A DNA stretch of 64,000 nt from CATOSP01 sp965204715 (lineage in GTDB: Bacteria > Chloroflexota > Dehalococcoidia > Lucifugimonadales > UBA3495). The notes under the pieces were generated by a model. It was not told where the DNA came from, made no database searches, and worked only from the letters and a program-made list of their open reading frames with translations. The translations under genes were made by a program, and so were the position numbers. This document shows positions 24,903-33,462 of this stretch, one piece after another. Each line of letters begins with the position of its first letter. Within the stretch, counting starts at the first letter, position 1. The DNA lies in contig OZ242009.1 of assembly GCA_965204715.1 (NCBI GenBank), positions 1,240,001 through 1,304,000 on the forward strand. Reading direction: 5' to 3'.

Positions 24903-25712
24903 CTACAAGAGGTTCGATGATGCTGCGGAACGTTTCACAGGTTCTCCTTCGTGGTTGTATTGCCTAACGACGATGGAATGTCTAGTCAAAGAACCGATCT
25001 CCCGCTGTATTTCCGCTAACCCGGATTGGGATGCTAGTACGAGCCAACCCGCTGCGATTTCTTCGGAGCTAGGCCCGTGGGTCGAATGGCCTAGTAGTCC
25101 ATCTACCCACCAAACTGTCTCGACCTTGATGGCACCCGCCGAGTCCACCCAGCGAAACATTCCCTCCTTAACCTGGGACCAGCCTAATTTGTGCGCTACT
25201 GAAGGGTTCAAGGCAACCCAATTGTTCCCCGGAGAGTGAAACCCAGGTGCTACATACTGTATTACTAGCGGATAAAGATTCGGATACGTAATTAAGGATT
25301 CATACTCTTCGACTGTCCGGTTCGAAACCCTGCCGAAAAGCTCTTCCGGATTACGGCATACTGGAAATGAAGAAGAGACTAAGGGTACCATCGCGCTGTA
25401 TCTAGTCTCGCGCGGAGACTCCCAAGGCCTTCGTTTCGCGATGATCGAATGTTCGGCCAACACCACGAAGTCGTCATCGGGCGTCCAATTGGTATATTGC
25501 AGAGCTTCGTCTACAGCATCAGTCCATTTCGACACATTATCCATGAACTCCAAGCCGGAAGTGGGAACAATATTCGCGGGCCGGTGTGACGGTTCCGCCA
25601 AAACCATTCCTGGGGTCGTAGGGTCGTAGGTTCGTAAGTACCGTTCTAGCGCGCGAGCGCCTCCCTGAGAAATGTTCCCCGCGTCCTGCAGTTCAGCTAC
25701 GGCGTAGAACAT
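24903..25712 (-). CDS. Protein of unknown function
   Basis: A 269-aa soluble-looking protein with no signal peptide, membrane helix or family I recognise. It has evenly mixed composition and several aromatic-rich stretches (FRWVDSAGAIKVETVWWVDG, YPLVIQYVAPGFHSPGNNWV), so it reads as a genuine protein. Base composition is clearly less GC-rich than the elements on either side, which suggests separate acquisition. It is the first gene inside island X and diverges from the ankyrin gene with only 23 bases between the two start codons. Confidence 0.6.
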   Translation of the reverse strand: MFYAVAELQDAGNISQGGARALERYLRTYDPTTPGMVLAEPSHRPANIVPTSGLEFMDNVSKWTDAVDEALQYTNWTPDDDFVVLAEHSIIAKRRPWESPRETRYSAMVPLVSSSFPVCRNPEELFGRVSNRTVEEYESLITYPNLYPLVIQYVAPGFHSPGNNWVALNPSVAHKLGWSQVKEGMFRWVDSAGAIKVETVWWVDGLLGHSTHGPSSEEIAAGWLVLASQSGLAEIQREIGSLTRHSIVVRQYNHEGEPVKRSAASSNLL

Positions 25713-25735
25713 CGCTCTACGGGCGACTCGAAGCC

Positions 25736-26344
25736 GTGAGCTTGTTCGCGGAAGACGTAAGCCCGCTGCATCGGTCGATTCATGTCGGCCAAAACCTGGC
25801 GGTCTCCCTGGCCTTGCTGGACGCCGGGGCCGATATCGACGCCCGGGATGATTATCAATCGACCCCGCTCCACGCGGCGGCCTTCAACTTCTGGGGCGAC
25901 ATGCCAATCTTTCAGGCTTTACTGGATGCTGGCGCCGACACCGAGGCCAGGAACAGTGATGGGCAGACCCCGATGCACCTTGCCCTACAGTACAACGACA
26001 ACCTGGCGTCCGTTCAGGCTCTGCTGGACGCCGGCGCCGATCTTGAGGCCCGGGACGTTTTCGGAAAAACACCGCTGCATCAGGCCATCGAGTACAACGA
26101 CAACCTGGAAGTCATGCAGACCCTGCTGGACGCCGGGGCCGACATCGATGCCAGGAACAATGACGGATGGACTCCGTTGCACACAGCGGCCTGGCATCGC
26201 AATGATTCGGCCCTGTCTGCTTTGCTGGAGGCCGGCGCGGATGCCAAAGCCAGAAACAATGATGAGAGCACTCCGTTGAGTCTCGCCAGAGTGATGGGCA
26301 ACGATTTGGCTGTCACAATGCTGCGGGAGGCCGGAGCCCGTTAG
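25736..26344 (+). CDS. Ankyrin-repeat protein
   Basis: A 202-aa protein made almost wholly of about five ankyrin repeats of 34-37 residues, each with the LLDAGADIDARnndGxTPLHxA consensus. The first repeat is partial. The annotated start is GTG at 25736; there is no signal peptide, so it is either cytoplasmic or truncated at the N-terminus. Ankyrin proteins mediate protein binding and are frequent in bacteria living with eukaryotes; a role here cannot be told. It is the only plus-strand gene of island X. Confidence 0.8.
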   Translation: MSLFAEDVSPLHRSIHVGQNLAVSLALLDAGADIDARDDYQSTPLHAAAFNFWGDMPIFQALLDAGADTEARNSDGQTPMHLALQYNDNLASVQALLDAGADLEARDVFGKTPLHQAIEYNDNLEVMQTLLDAGADIDARNNDGWTPLHTAAWHRNDSALSALLEAGADAKARNNDESTPLSLARVMGNDLAVTMLREAGAR

Positions 26345-26555
26345 TTGACCTGGACATATCTATTGGGTCTGCCCCGGCCTTGCGCCGCCAGGGTTCCGAT
26401 TCGGGTGGAACAGGTTGAATCAGGCATGGGCCAACCCACTTGGGTTGCCCCATGTGGTGTTACCCAAGACCACCTGAACCGGAATGCTGCCCTGTCAGCA
26501 GTTCTTTTTGCTTGTGGAGTATGGCGCTACCCCATTCAAGCTGAGGTACTACCTG

Positions 26556-29357
26556 CTATTCCAGCTCGATGGGGTTCCAGCCGGCGGTCAGGGCATTGCC
26601 CTGGAATGGGTGGGGCACCGCCATGCGGACCCACAGGAAATCGCCGCTGCCCACTTCCGTGAGGCTGGTCAGGGATGCGAACTCAGGCCGGGGGTCGAAA
26701 AGGGCCCAGCTTTGCCCGGCCTCCTCGAAGCGCCAGACCCGCTCCAGCGCCCCGGCGGTGATGAGCTCCTTGAACACCTCCCGGGGAGGCCCGTTCAGGA
26801 CGGGCGCGAGAATTTCGACCTTCTGAGTCGTGACCACCCCGCCCACCTCAATCTGGAGGGTGCGGCTGCCCGGCTCGACGCGGGGGACTATGAACTCCAG
26901 CACAAAGGCCCCGGTCCGGCCGGTGGCGGGATACGAGACGAGAGGCACGGACATGCCCTCTATGGCCAGTGACGTGACCTGCCGGAACGGCGGCAGTCCG
27001 TCTCCCCTTACGGTGACGGACTCGCCGGGCAACGCCGAACCGGGCGTGACGGTTATGGCGCCCGCCAGTATCGTGTGAGACGCTTCCGCGGAGATCTGCG
27101 TCATGCCGGGCCCGCGGCCCGCCGCGGCGACAGCCGTCACCCTGTGGCTCATCCCTATTTCGGCGGCAGCGGGCGCCGTGAAGGCGAAGCTGAAACGGCC
27201 GTTGGAGTCAGCCAGGACAGAGCCGAGGAAGGCACCACCGGCCCCGCCGCCGCCGTAGGTCACCCTCACCGGGGCATGGGCTATGAAACCGCTGCCGGTC
27301 CCCGATATCTCCGTTCCCCGCCTGCTCTCCCCCGGTTCAACCGTGATGGCGGCCTCGGGAACCGTCAGCTTGCCCATGCCTATGGAGCCGTCAATCCCTT
27401 CCACGCGCACCTCGTTGGGGCCGTCGGGAATAGATTCCGGGACGGTCACGGTCATGGTCACGTACCCGCCGGAGGAGACGTCGAAGACGGAGGGGTCTTC
27501 AAGCACGTCCCTGCCGCCAATGGTGACCCTCCCGACGCCCCCGGAGGCCGCCCGGCCGCGGGCGAAGCCCGGACCGGTGACGGTGATTCTCTGTCCCCGC
27601 GCCGCCGTATCAGGCGATACCTCCAGCGGCCTGACCTCAACTTCAAGAATTGCGGTGACAACAGGGGCCGGCTCTGGTTCAAGTTCAGCCTCGGCGGCGG
27701 TCCACGCCCCGTCCCCATCCGCGTCGGGGCCGCACCGGTCCTTGCCCAGGTCCCTCAGCTGGTTGGGACCGTAGACTGAGACCGTCTGCTCTCCCGCGGG
27801 AACGTTCCGGGGCACGGTGACGTCCAGGGTGATCTTCCCATCGCCGCCGGGCATGAGCAGGCCCGTGTATTCCACGCAGCCGGCGTACTGCCGGACTCCG
27901 GCGATGTAAGCGGTCCGGCCGGCGATGCGGACGGCGGCAACCCCCTGGCCGCTGGCTTCCCAGTCGGCGATGTCGATCCTCAGTCCGGAGCCGGCACGGG
28001 CGGAAGCCGGGCTGAATGACATGGATTCCTTGATCGAAAACTCCAGGGAAGCCACGGCCCCGCTGCTGTCCACGGCATTGACCCGGTAACCGGACTCGCC
28101 CGCTCTGCCGCCTGCCGTCAGCGTCACCCTGAATACGCCCTTGTCGGTCCTGGCGGAGGCCAGGGTCTCTCCCGGGTCGATCTCGGCATCGTCACCCCCG
28201 AATATGGTGACAGTGCCCCTGGCGTAGCCCTTGCCGGTGAGGGTGAACTCGCTGCCCCGGACACCCTCGGCCGGGTCGGTCTCCGTTGTCCTCTTTATCA
28301 CCGCGATTATCTCGTCATCAACATCGCCCCCGGCGAATGACGAAACGACAATGGTCCGGTTGCCCGCGGCCAGGGGATTCCTGATTCCGGCGGACTGATT
28401 GAAGACTATCAGATACTCGCCCTGGACCAGCTCCGGGCCATCCTTCTCCGGCAGTGTCAGGACCACCTTGTCTCCCTGGACCAGGACTTCAGACGGAGTG
28501 AACGTCCGGCCAAGGTATCGCATCTGCACCCTGGATTCGTCGATGCTTTCGGGGACGGTAAAGGAGGACTCTGAATCAGGCCCGGAGAAGTCCACCGTTA
28601 TATCCTCGTCCCTGTGGATGCCGCTCTCGGCAAAGACGGCAAGCCTCACCCGGACTGTTGCGCCGGGCACTGAGGAGCTCACGGGGTTTCCGACCACGAT
28701 GATATTCCGGTCACCGGCGGCGACTTCCCTGGCTTCCGAGCCGTCTTGCACATCAATGAATACGATCTCGACCAGGTAGCCCCGGGCATCATCGTCGAAC
28801 CCCCTGGGAAGCCGCGGGGCCAGGATGCCGGTCTCCTTCCTGATGGTGATGACCAGGTGCTCACCGGGTTCATGGGCGTGGCTCATGTGAAGGTCCGGGA
28901 GGACCAGCGTGAGCGTGTCGCCACTGGCAATGACCCCGGCCGGACTTGCCATATTGGCATCCGCGCTGTCGCCGATGATGATCCGGTCAAAGGGCGCGCC
29001 GTCATCGCCCGGCTCCCGGAACCGGGCCCTGGACAGGTCGAATCCCGGCAGGGTGATGCGGACCCGGTCTCCATCATTCAGGTAATGCCGGCCGGGTTCG
29101 TTGGGAATATATGCCTTCAGCGCCAGGTCCGCGGTCAGGGCTTGGCCAGCATCCACGTGAGTGACTTCGCGGTGCGGGGTGTCATGCCCCAATTCCTCGC
29201 AGTTCACTCCGTGAAAGTCGTTGTGGCCGTGTGCCGGCGGGCAGGGATGGGCGCCGGTCTCACGCGGGAAAACGGAGAGCGCCAAGAACAGGGAGGCCAT
29301 CAGGAGGAAAGCCGGGAGCAGGTGCAGTCCCTTTCGCTCAGCGTTCTTCAAGCTCAT
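26556..29357 (-). CDS. Secreted TIG/IPT-domain surface protein
   Basis: A 933-aa protein. A signal peptide lies in residues about 9-36 (LLPAFLLMASLFLALSVF), followed by a His/Pro-rich start of the mature protein. Two to three unassigned beta domains follow, then several IPT/TIG-like Ig domains recognisable by repeated openings such as VSPDTAARGQRITVTGPGF and VEPGESRRGTEISGTGSGF and VTPGSALPGESVTVRGDGL. The C-terminus has a short unassigned region (WALFDPRPEFASL) typical of large Chloroflexota surface proteins. ATG 29357 is chosen over the longer frame because the extra N-terminus is Cys-rich and unlike a signal. Likely adhesive or structural at the cell surface. Confidence 0.75.
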   Translation of the reverse strand: MSLKNAERKGLHLLPAFLLMASLFLALSVFPRETGAHPCPPAHGHNDFHGVNCEELGHDTPHREVTHVDAGQALTADLALKAYIPNEPGRHYLNDGDRVRITLPGFDLSRARFREPGDDGAPFDRIIIGDSADANMASPAGVIASGDTLTLVLPDLHMSHAHEPGEHLVITIRKETGILAPRLPRGFDDDARGYLVEIVFIDVQDGSEAREVAAGDRNIIVVGNPVSSSVPGATVRVRLAVFAESGIHRDEDITVDFSGPDSESSFTVPESIDESRVQMRYLGRTFTPSEVLVQGDKVVLTLPEKDGPELVQGEYLIVFNQSAGIRNPLAAGNRTIVVSSFAGGDVDDEIIAVIKRTTETDPAEGVRGSEFTLTGKGYARGTVTIFGGDDAEIDPGETLASARTDKGVFRVTLTAGGRAGESGYRVNAVDSSGAVASLEFSIKESMSFSPASARAGSGLRIDIADWEASGQGVAAVRIAGRTAYIAGVRQYAGCVEYTGLLMPGGDGKITLDVTVPRNVPAGEQTVSVYGPNQLRDLGKDRCGPDADGDGAWTAAEAELEPEPAPVVTAILEVEVRPLEVSPDTAARGQRITVTGPGFARGRAASGGVGRVTIGGRDVLEDPSVFDVSSGGYVTMTVTVPESIPDGPNEVRVEGIDGSIGMGKLTVPEAAITVEPGESRRGTEISGTGSGFIAHAPVRVTYGGGGAGGAFLGSVLADSNGRFSFAFTAPAAAEIGMSHRVTAVAAAGRGPGMTQISAEASHTILAGAITVTPGSALPGESVTVRGDGLPPFRQVTSLAIEGMSVPLVSYPATGRTGAFVLEFIVPRVEPGSRTLQIEVGGVVTTQKVEILAPVLNGPPREVFKELITAGALERVWRFEEAGQSWALFDPRPEFASLTSLTEVGSGDFLWVRMAVPHPFQGNALTAGWNPIELE

Positions 29358-29635
29358 GTGTTCCTGATTACACCCGTCACCGCAGCCCAGCGCACACAGC
29401 CTGTCCATGCACCCGGCACATGCCGTCTGCTGCGCCTCGCGGCGCTGCCTGGGAAAACCTGCGCTACCCATCTACCGGGCATGGCGAATTGAATAGAGGA
29501 CTTTCACCTGAGATGCGCCCAATCCTTTCGCCGCGGGCCACCGGAGAGCGTCCCACAGGGCTGCCATTCACCCAGTCCCGGGTATGCAGCACCGGTCCAC
29601 ACCGGCTTCCCGCTGTCGACCCCGTCCTCGGCCCG

Positions 29636-30823
29636 CTACTGCCGGCCCGACTCGTCGTGGTGCCACCCGGAGCCAAAGACCAGTCCGTCGTGTTCCACCA
29701 GCCAGAAGTGCTTGTCCTCCACCTCGCCCGTCGCCGGGTTCACGTCCTCGCCGTCCATCCATGCGCCGTCCCCGGAGGCGGAGAATTCCTCCGCGCCCAG
29801 AAGGTCGTTCAGCTTGCGGCCCACCCAGCCCGGGTCGTGGTGCCCGACAATGCTGCCATCCTCGTCGGCGATGAACACGTACCACTGGCCGTCCACGCTC
29901 TCGGCGGTGTTGTAGTGGCCCAGGGCGGCGTCGAGGCCGTCGGCGTGGTAGCGGGCTATGGCCTCGTCCACCACGAACCTGGTGTACTCGTCGGCGGTGA
30001 CGTGCCAGCCCGAGGCGAACAGCAGACCGTCGTGCCGCACCGCCCAGACGTGCTTGTACTCCAGCGCCCCCGTGTGGCCGGGGCCGATGCCGCCGCTCTC
30101 CGGGTTCCGGTACACGTAGGACACCCACTTGCCCTCCTCCGTGGCGGAGAGCATGTCCGGCCCAAAGTTGTATCCGTTGGCGTCGGTGCCCACCCATCCC
30201 TTCATGTCCAGGCCCAGGCGGTGGGCGTCGGGATGCCCTATAACCATGTCGTTCTCGTCGATGATGAAGACGTACCACTGGCCGTCGACGCTCTCCACGC
30301 GGTTGTAGTGGGCGAGGGTGGCGTCGAGGCCCTGGGTCTCGTAGCGGGCGATGGCGCTTTCGACGAAGAAGCGGGTGTAGTCGGCGGGGGCTGATTTGGG
30401 GGGTATGGCGGCGACGGCGGCTCTTGCTATCCGCTCAGCCTCCGACTCGGTGAGTCCGGGCTGGGAAACCTGGGAGGTGGCCGCCCTGACTATCTCCTCC
30501 ACCTCGGCCCGGGTCAGGCCCGGCTCCGGCTGAGGCATATCGGTGATGGCGTCGTTGAGCAACTCTTCCACCTCGGCCTGAGACAGGCCCGGCTCCGGCG
30601 GGGGCATCTTCTCGATGGCGTCGTTGACGATCTCCTCCACGTCGGCGGAGTCCATGCCGGGGGAGGATTCGGCCTGAGACTGCGTGGCCATCTCCTCCCG
30701 GACTATCTCCTCCACCTCGGCCCGGGTCAGCCCCGCTTCACCGTCTCCGCAGGCGTTCAGGATTAAGATGATCGTCAGAGCCATTGCGGACAAAGTCAAT
30801 GCGACCAGCTTGCGTTCAACCAT
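29636..30823 (-). CDS. Lipoprotein with coiled-coil repeats and two Cache domains
   Basis: A 395-aa lipoprotein: residues 1-25 form a lipoprotein signal with the lipobox LNAC (Cys25). Residues about 29-130 contain five related 20-30-residue units with the motif AEVEEIVxxAI, predicted helical. Two single-Cache sensor domains follow at about 140-255 and 275-390, each with GQWYVFIxDExxxxxGHxD and a K/E-HVW or KHFWLV strand. Cache domains bind small extracellular ligands, but no transmembrane helix or kinase follows, so it would act as a free periplasmic or surface binding protein. GAGGAGGCTC precedes the ATG. The intergenic DNA on either side is short. Confidence 0.8.
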   Translation of the reverse strand: MVERKLVALTLSAMALTIILILNACGDGEAGLTRAEVEEIVREEMATQSQAESSPGMDSADVEEIVNDAIEKMPPPEPGLSQAEVEELLNDAITDMPQPEPGLTRAEVEEIVRAATSQVSQPGLTESEAERIARAAVAAIPPKSAPADYTRFFVESAIARYETQGLDATLAHYNRVESVDGQWYVFIIDENDMVIGHPDAHRLGLDMKGWVGTDANGYNFGPDMLSATEEGKWVSYVYRNPESGGIGPGHTGALEYKHVWAVRHDGLLFASGWHVTADEYTRFVVDEAIARYHADGLDAALGHYNTAESVDGQWYVFIADEDGSIVGHHDPGWVGRKLNDLLGAEEFSASGDGAWMDGEDVNPATGEVEDKHFWLVEHDGLVFGSGWHHDESGRQ

Positions 30824-30878
30824 GAGCCTCCTCTGATGCAACATTGATGAATCCGGGTTCAACTGCCCCCTGTTCTCT

Positions 30879-32102
30879 TCACAAGCCCCCGGCGGGCTGA
30901 ACCGCAACTTCGACCACCGGCGACCACGGCGTAACACCCGCCCGGTACGTGATGCCGCGCAGCTTCACCCGGTACGTGGAGCCTTGGGACACGCCATAGG
31001 AATGCACCACCGGACTTACCGAGTATGTCGCTGCCGACGGCACGGCCCACCTGGAATTGGGGCTGTACTGCCACTCGCCGTTGTCTTTCTGGATGGCAGT
31101 GTCGTAGCCGACTATGGGGGTGTCGCCGCAGGCAGCCTCCTGGTCCAAATCGGGCTTGACTCTCATGAAGTATTTGGTTTCTGCCTCTGCGTCTTGCCAT
31201 GCTCTCACTGTGAGTGTCGGGGCAGCCGAAGCAGTGCACTCGGAATTCGTGCCGACTATATTGGCGGCGAAGATGGCAGCAAGGCCGTCGTAGGTGGCAT
31301 CAGCGCTGCTCACAGTGTGCGTTATGCTGCCGGCTTCCTCGTCACCCCCGGCTCCGGGGTAGGTGAAAACCTGCACAGCCTGCATCACAGACCAGTTGCC
31401 CGAAGTGAAAGTTAACGGCCTGTCCGACCCGGTGTTCACCTCTACGGCGGACGAAGAATTGGCTGGCGTGACGGTCACATCCGCGCTGGGCCGGGAGCTC
31501 AGCTTGATGAAGTAGTAGAACGATAGTCCTTCCGAGATGGTTTGGCTGCTGGCAATGACATGGCTCCCGCCGCTTCCGTCGCTCCTGCGGCCCTCCAAGA
31601 CGTAGAACTCCAATGTCCGGACCCTCACCGTCGCGGTGGCGGCGCTGGTCAAAGTCTCGTCGTTGCCGTCGGTGTTGGTGAAGCTGACCCGCACCTTGAT
31701 GGTCTTGCCCACTTCGGCGGAAGTCAGGGTGTAAGTCGTTGCCGTAGCGCCCCCTATGTCCGTGTCGGCGCTGCCGTCGTTGGTCATCCACTGATAGCCA
31801 TACTCGACATCTACTTCGGTCAGCCCGTAGGCGTCGGGTATGCCCGTTACGTCCGCGTGCAGTGTCTCGCCCACGTAGAGAACGCAGTCTTTGGCATCGG
31901 CGCACTTTATGGTTGGGAGGACCGTTGGCGCAGATGCCTCCACCGCAACCGGCACAGGTGCGTCAACCCCACCCAAGGCCAGGGCGACGGCCAGGAGCGC
32001 CGCGGCCGCCTACATGGTGATGGCCGCAAAACGCCGAAGCGGTCCGGACAGAAATCCGGAGTCCCGCAACATCATCACTTTTCCCAGGGCGCCATTCCTC
32101 AT
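30879..32102 (-). pseudogene. Secreted Ig-like protein with a stop in the signal peptide
   Basis: The frame from ATG 32102 reads LGKVMMLRDSGFLSGPLRRF, then AAITM, then an amber codon (32012-32010), then AAAALLAVALALGG and on for 365 residues. The N-terminus matches that of the intact neighbour starting at 37043 (LGKVMMLRSFGFRAGPLRRV), so the stop is a mutation within a real signal peptide rather than an early start. The remaining product has an Ig-like domain (YGYQWMTNDGSADT) and a C-terminal domain with VRAWQDAEAETKYFMRVKPD. The truncated frame from 31976 would lack a signal and stay inside the cell. Confidence 0.65.
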
Positions 32103-32149
32103 CTGCTCATGACCTCCTTAGCCGTCGCGTCGCCTCTCGCCTCTGCCGC

Positions 32150-33286
32150 CTACACGCCACCCACGTCGTGGCGGACCTGGATGTACCCCTGCGCGGTGGC
32201 GCCGTTCTGGTCGGTGGCGATGAGGGTGACGGCGTACCGCTCTCCCTGGTTCAGCGATCCCGTGATGGTGCGGGTGGTGGCGTTGAAGGTGATCGAGCTG
32301 ACCTCGTCCGTCAGCGGGTTCCCCGAGCTGTTCTCGATCAGGCTGTACGTGAGGGTCCCGGTGCCGCCCTGGGCCGCCGGGAGCATGTTGTTCAGCCATC
32401 CGCTGCCGGTGAAGGTGACGGTCCTGGCGGCGAAGAACTTCTGCGCCTCCGCCCCGAAGCTCACCGGCGGGTTGACCGTCACGTCGAACATCAGGGAATC
32501 GGTGGCGGTCCCGACACTTTCGCGGGGGTCCTCGCCCTCCTGGGGGTCCTCGACCGGGATGTAGAAGGTGACGGTGGCGGTGTAGGTGACGGTGACCGCG
32601 CCGCTGGTAGCCTCGGTTGGGACGCCCCGGAGCACGCGGTCCGTGCCCACGGAGAGCCCCGCCGGCAGGTCCGCGAGGGTGTAGGCCACGTCGTACTGCC
32701 CCTTGCCCTCGTCGATGCCATAGGTGACGGTGGGCTCCGGCAGCCTGGGCAGCCCCTGGTCCTGATCGCTGGTGTAGGTCTGGTTCACATCCGCGCCGAC
32801 CGTGTAGGTCTTGTCAGGTATGGTGACGCCGGTATCGAACTCCGCCGTCATGGTGACGGGCTCCGTCAGGCTCAGCGAGACGCCGGTTCCAACCGTCCAG
32901 CTCAGGCCGGTGCTGGTCCACGTCAGCCTGTCATTGGGTGAACTCCACTGGCTCAGAGTGGCGTCTTTAAATGCGAGCGTTGTGTCGCCCTCAACCAGCG
33001 CCACGCCCGAGGTCTTGAGGCTATTCGGGATGGTTTTGTTGAGTGTGATTATGAGTGTGCCTGAAGTGAGCAAGACCTGCCTGATCGTGTAGCTTGCGCT
33101 GCCATACGTGAAATCATTGTCCGTGAGCACACTGGTAGATGAACAGGCAGTACTTCCAATGTGTGTGCACCCTGATGTACCGCTGCCCTGATTCGTCGGG
33201 GTGAGCGTGGCGGACCAGAAGGAGGAGGTGGCCGCCTGGGCGGGCTGTGCGCCGGGCGCGAAGAGGACCGCCAGGGCCATCAGCAT
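32150..33286 (-). CDS. Secreted Ig-like surface protein, 5' end out of frame at a C tract
   Basis: A 378-aa frame: signal segment (LFAPGAQPAQA), a domain opening SFWSATLTPTNQGSG that is also present in the giant protein at 56.5 kb, and two putative-Ig repeats. The frame starts at an internal ATG without a basic n-region. The natural start is probably ATG 33459, which follows GGAGGAGTGTAGGCG and sits 3 bases after the stop of the upstream gene. That frame enters a run of 13 C and then fails; one more C would read SPPPPRVFRKPPEGK and continue into the signal peptide. So the gene looks phase-off in this sequence. A simple 1-base deletion near 33353 is the alternative. Confidence 0.65.
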   Translation of the reverse strand: MLMALAVLFAPGAQPAQAATSSFWSATLTPTNQGSGTSGCTHIGSTACSSTSVLTDNDFTYGSASYTIRQVLLTSGTLIITLNKTIPNSLKTSGVALVEGDTTLAFKDATLSQWSSPNDRLTWTSTGLSWTVGTGVSLSLTEPVTMTAEFDTGVTIPDKTYTVGADVNQTYTSDQDQGLPRLPEPTVTYGIDEGKGQYDVAYTLADLPAGLSVGTDRVLRGVPTEATSGAVTVTYTATVTFYIPVEDPQEGEDPRESVGTATDSLMFDVTVNPPVSFGAEAQKFFAARTVTFTGSGWLNNMLPAAQGGTGTLTYSLIENSSGNPLTDEVSSITFNATTRTITGSLNQGERYAVTLIATDQNGATAQGYIQVRHDVGGV

Positions 33287-33387
33287 GGCAGCCAGCAGCA
33301 GGAGGGGAGAGCGGCGACCTGCCTTGCCGTCAGGCAGAAGGAAGGAGGTTGCGTCATGTTTGCCCTCCGGCGGTTTCCTGAAAACTC

Positions 33388-33400
33388 GGGGGGGGGGGGG
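33388..33400 (-). repeat. Homopolymer of 13 G/C in a surface-gene leader
   Basis: Thirteen consecutive G on the plus strand (C on the coding strand), flanked on the coding strand by TAG and GAGTTTTCAGG. It lies between the predicted start codon at 33459 and the signal peptide of the gene at 32150-33286, so its length sets the reading frame. A second tract of 14 in the same context is at 63827-63840. Such tracts slip in replication and are a known basis of phase variation. Confidence 0.75.
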
Positions 33401-33462
33401 CTAGAATCGGATATGCCGTATGACGGAATCCCACGCTTTGCATGCCCGGTCGTCTTCATCGC

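Noticed and set aside
33388..33400. Homopolymer as a pure sequencing artefact
   Set aside because: Cannot be excluded for the exact length, but two tracts in the same context in two surface genes and the frame logic argue for a real feature.
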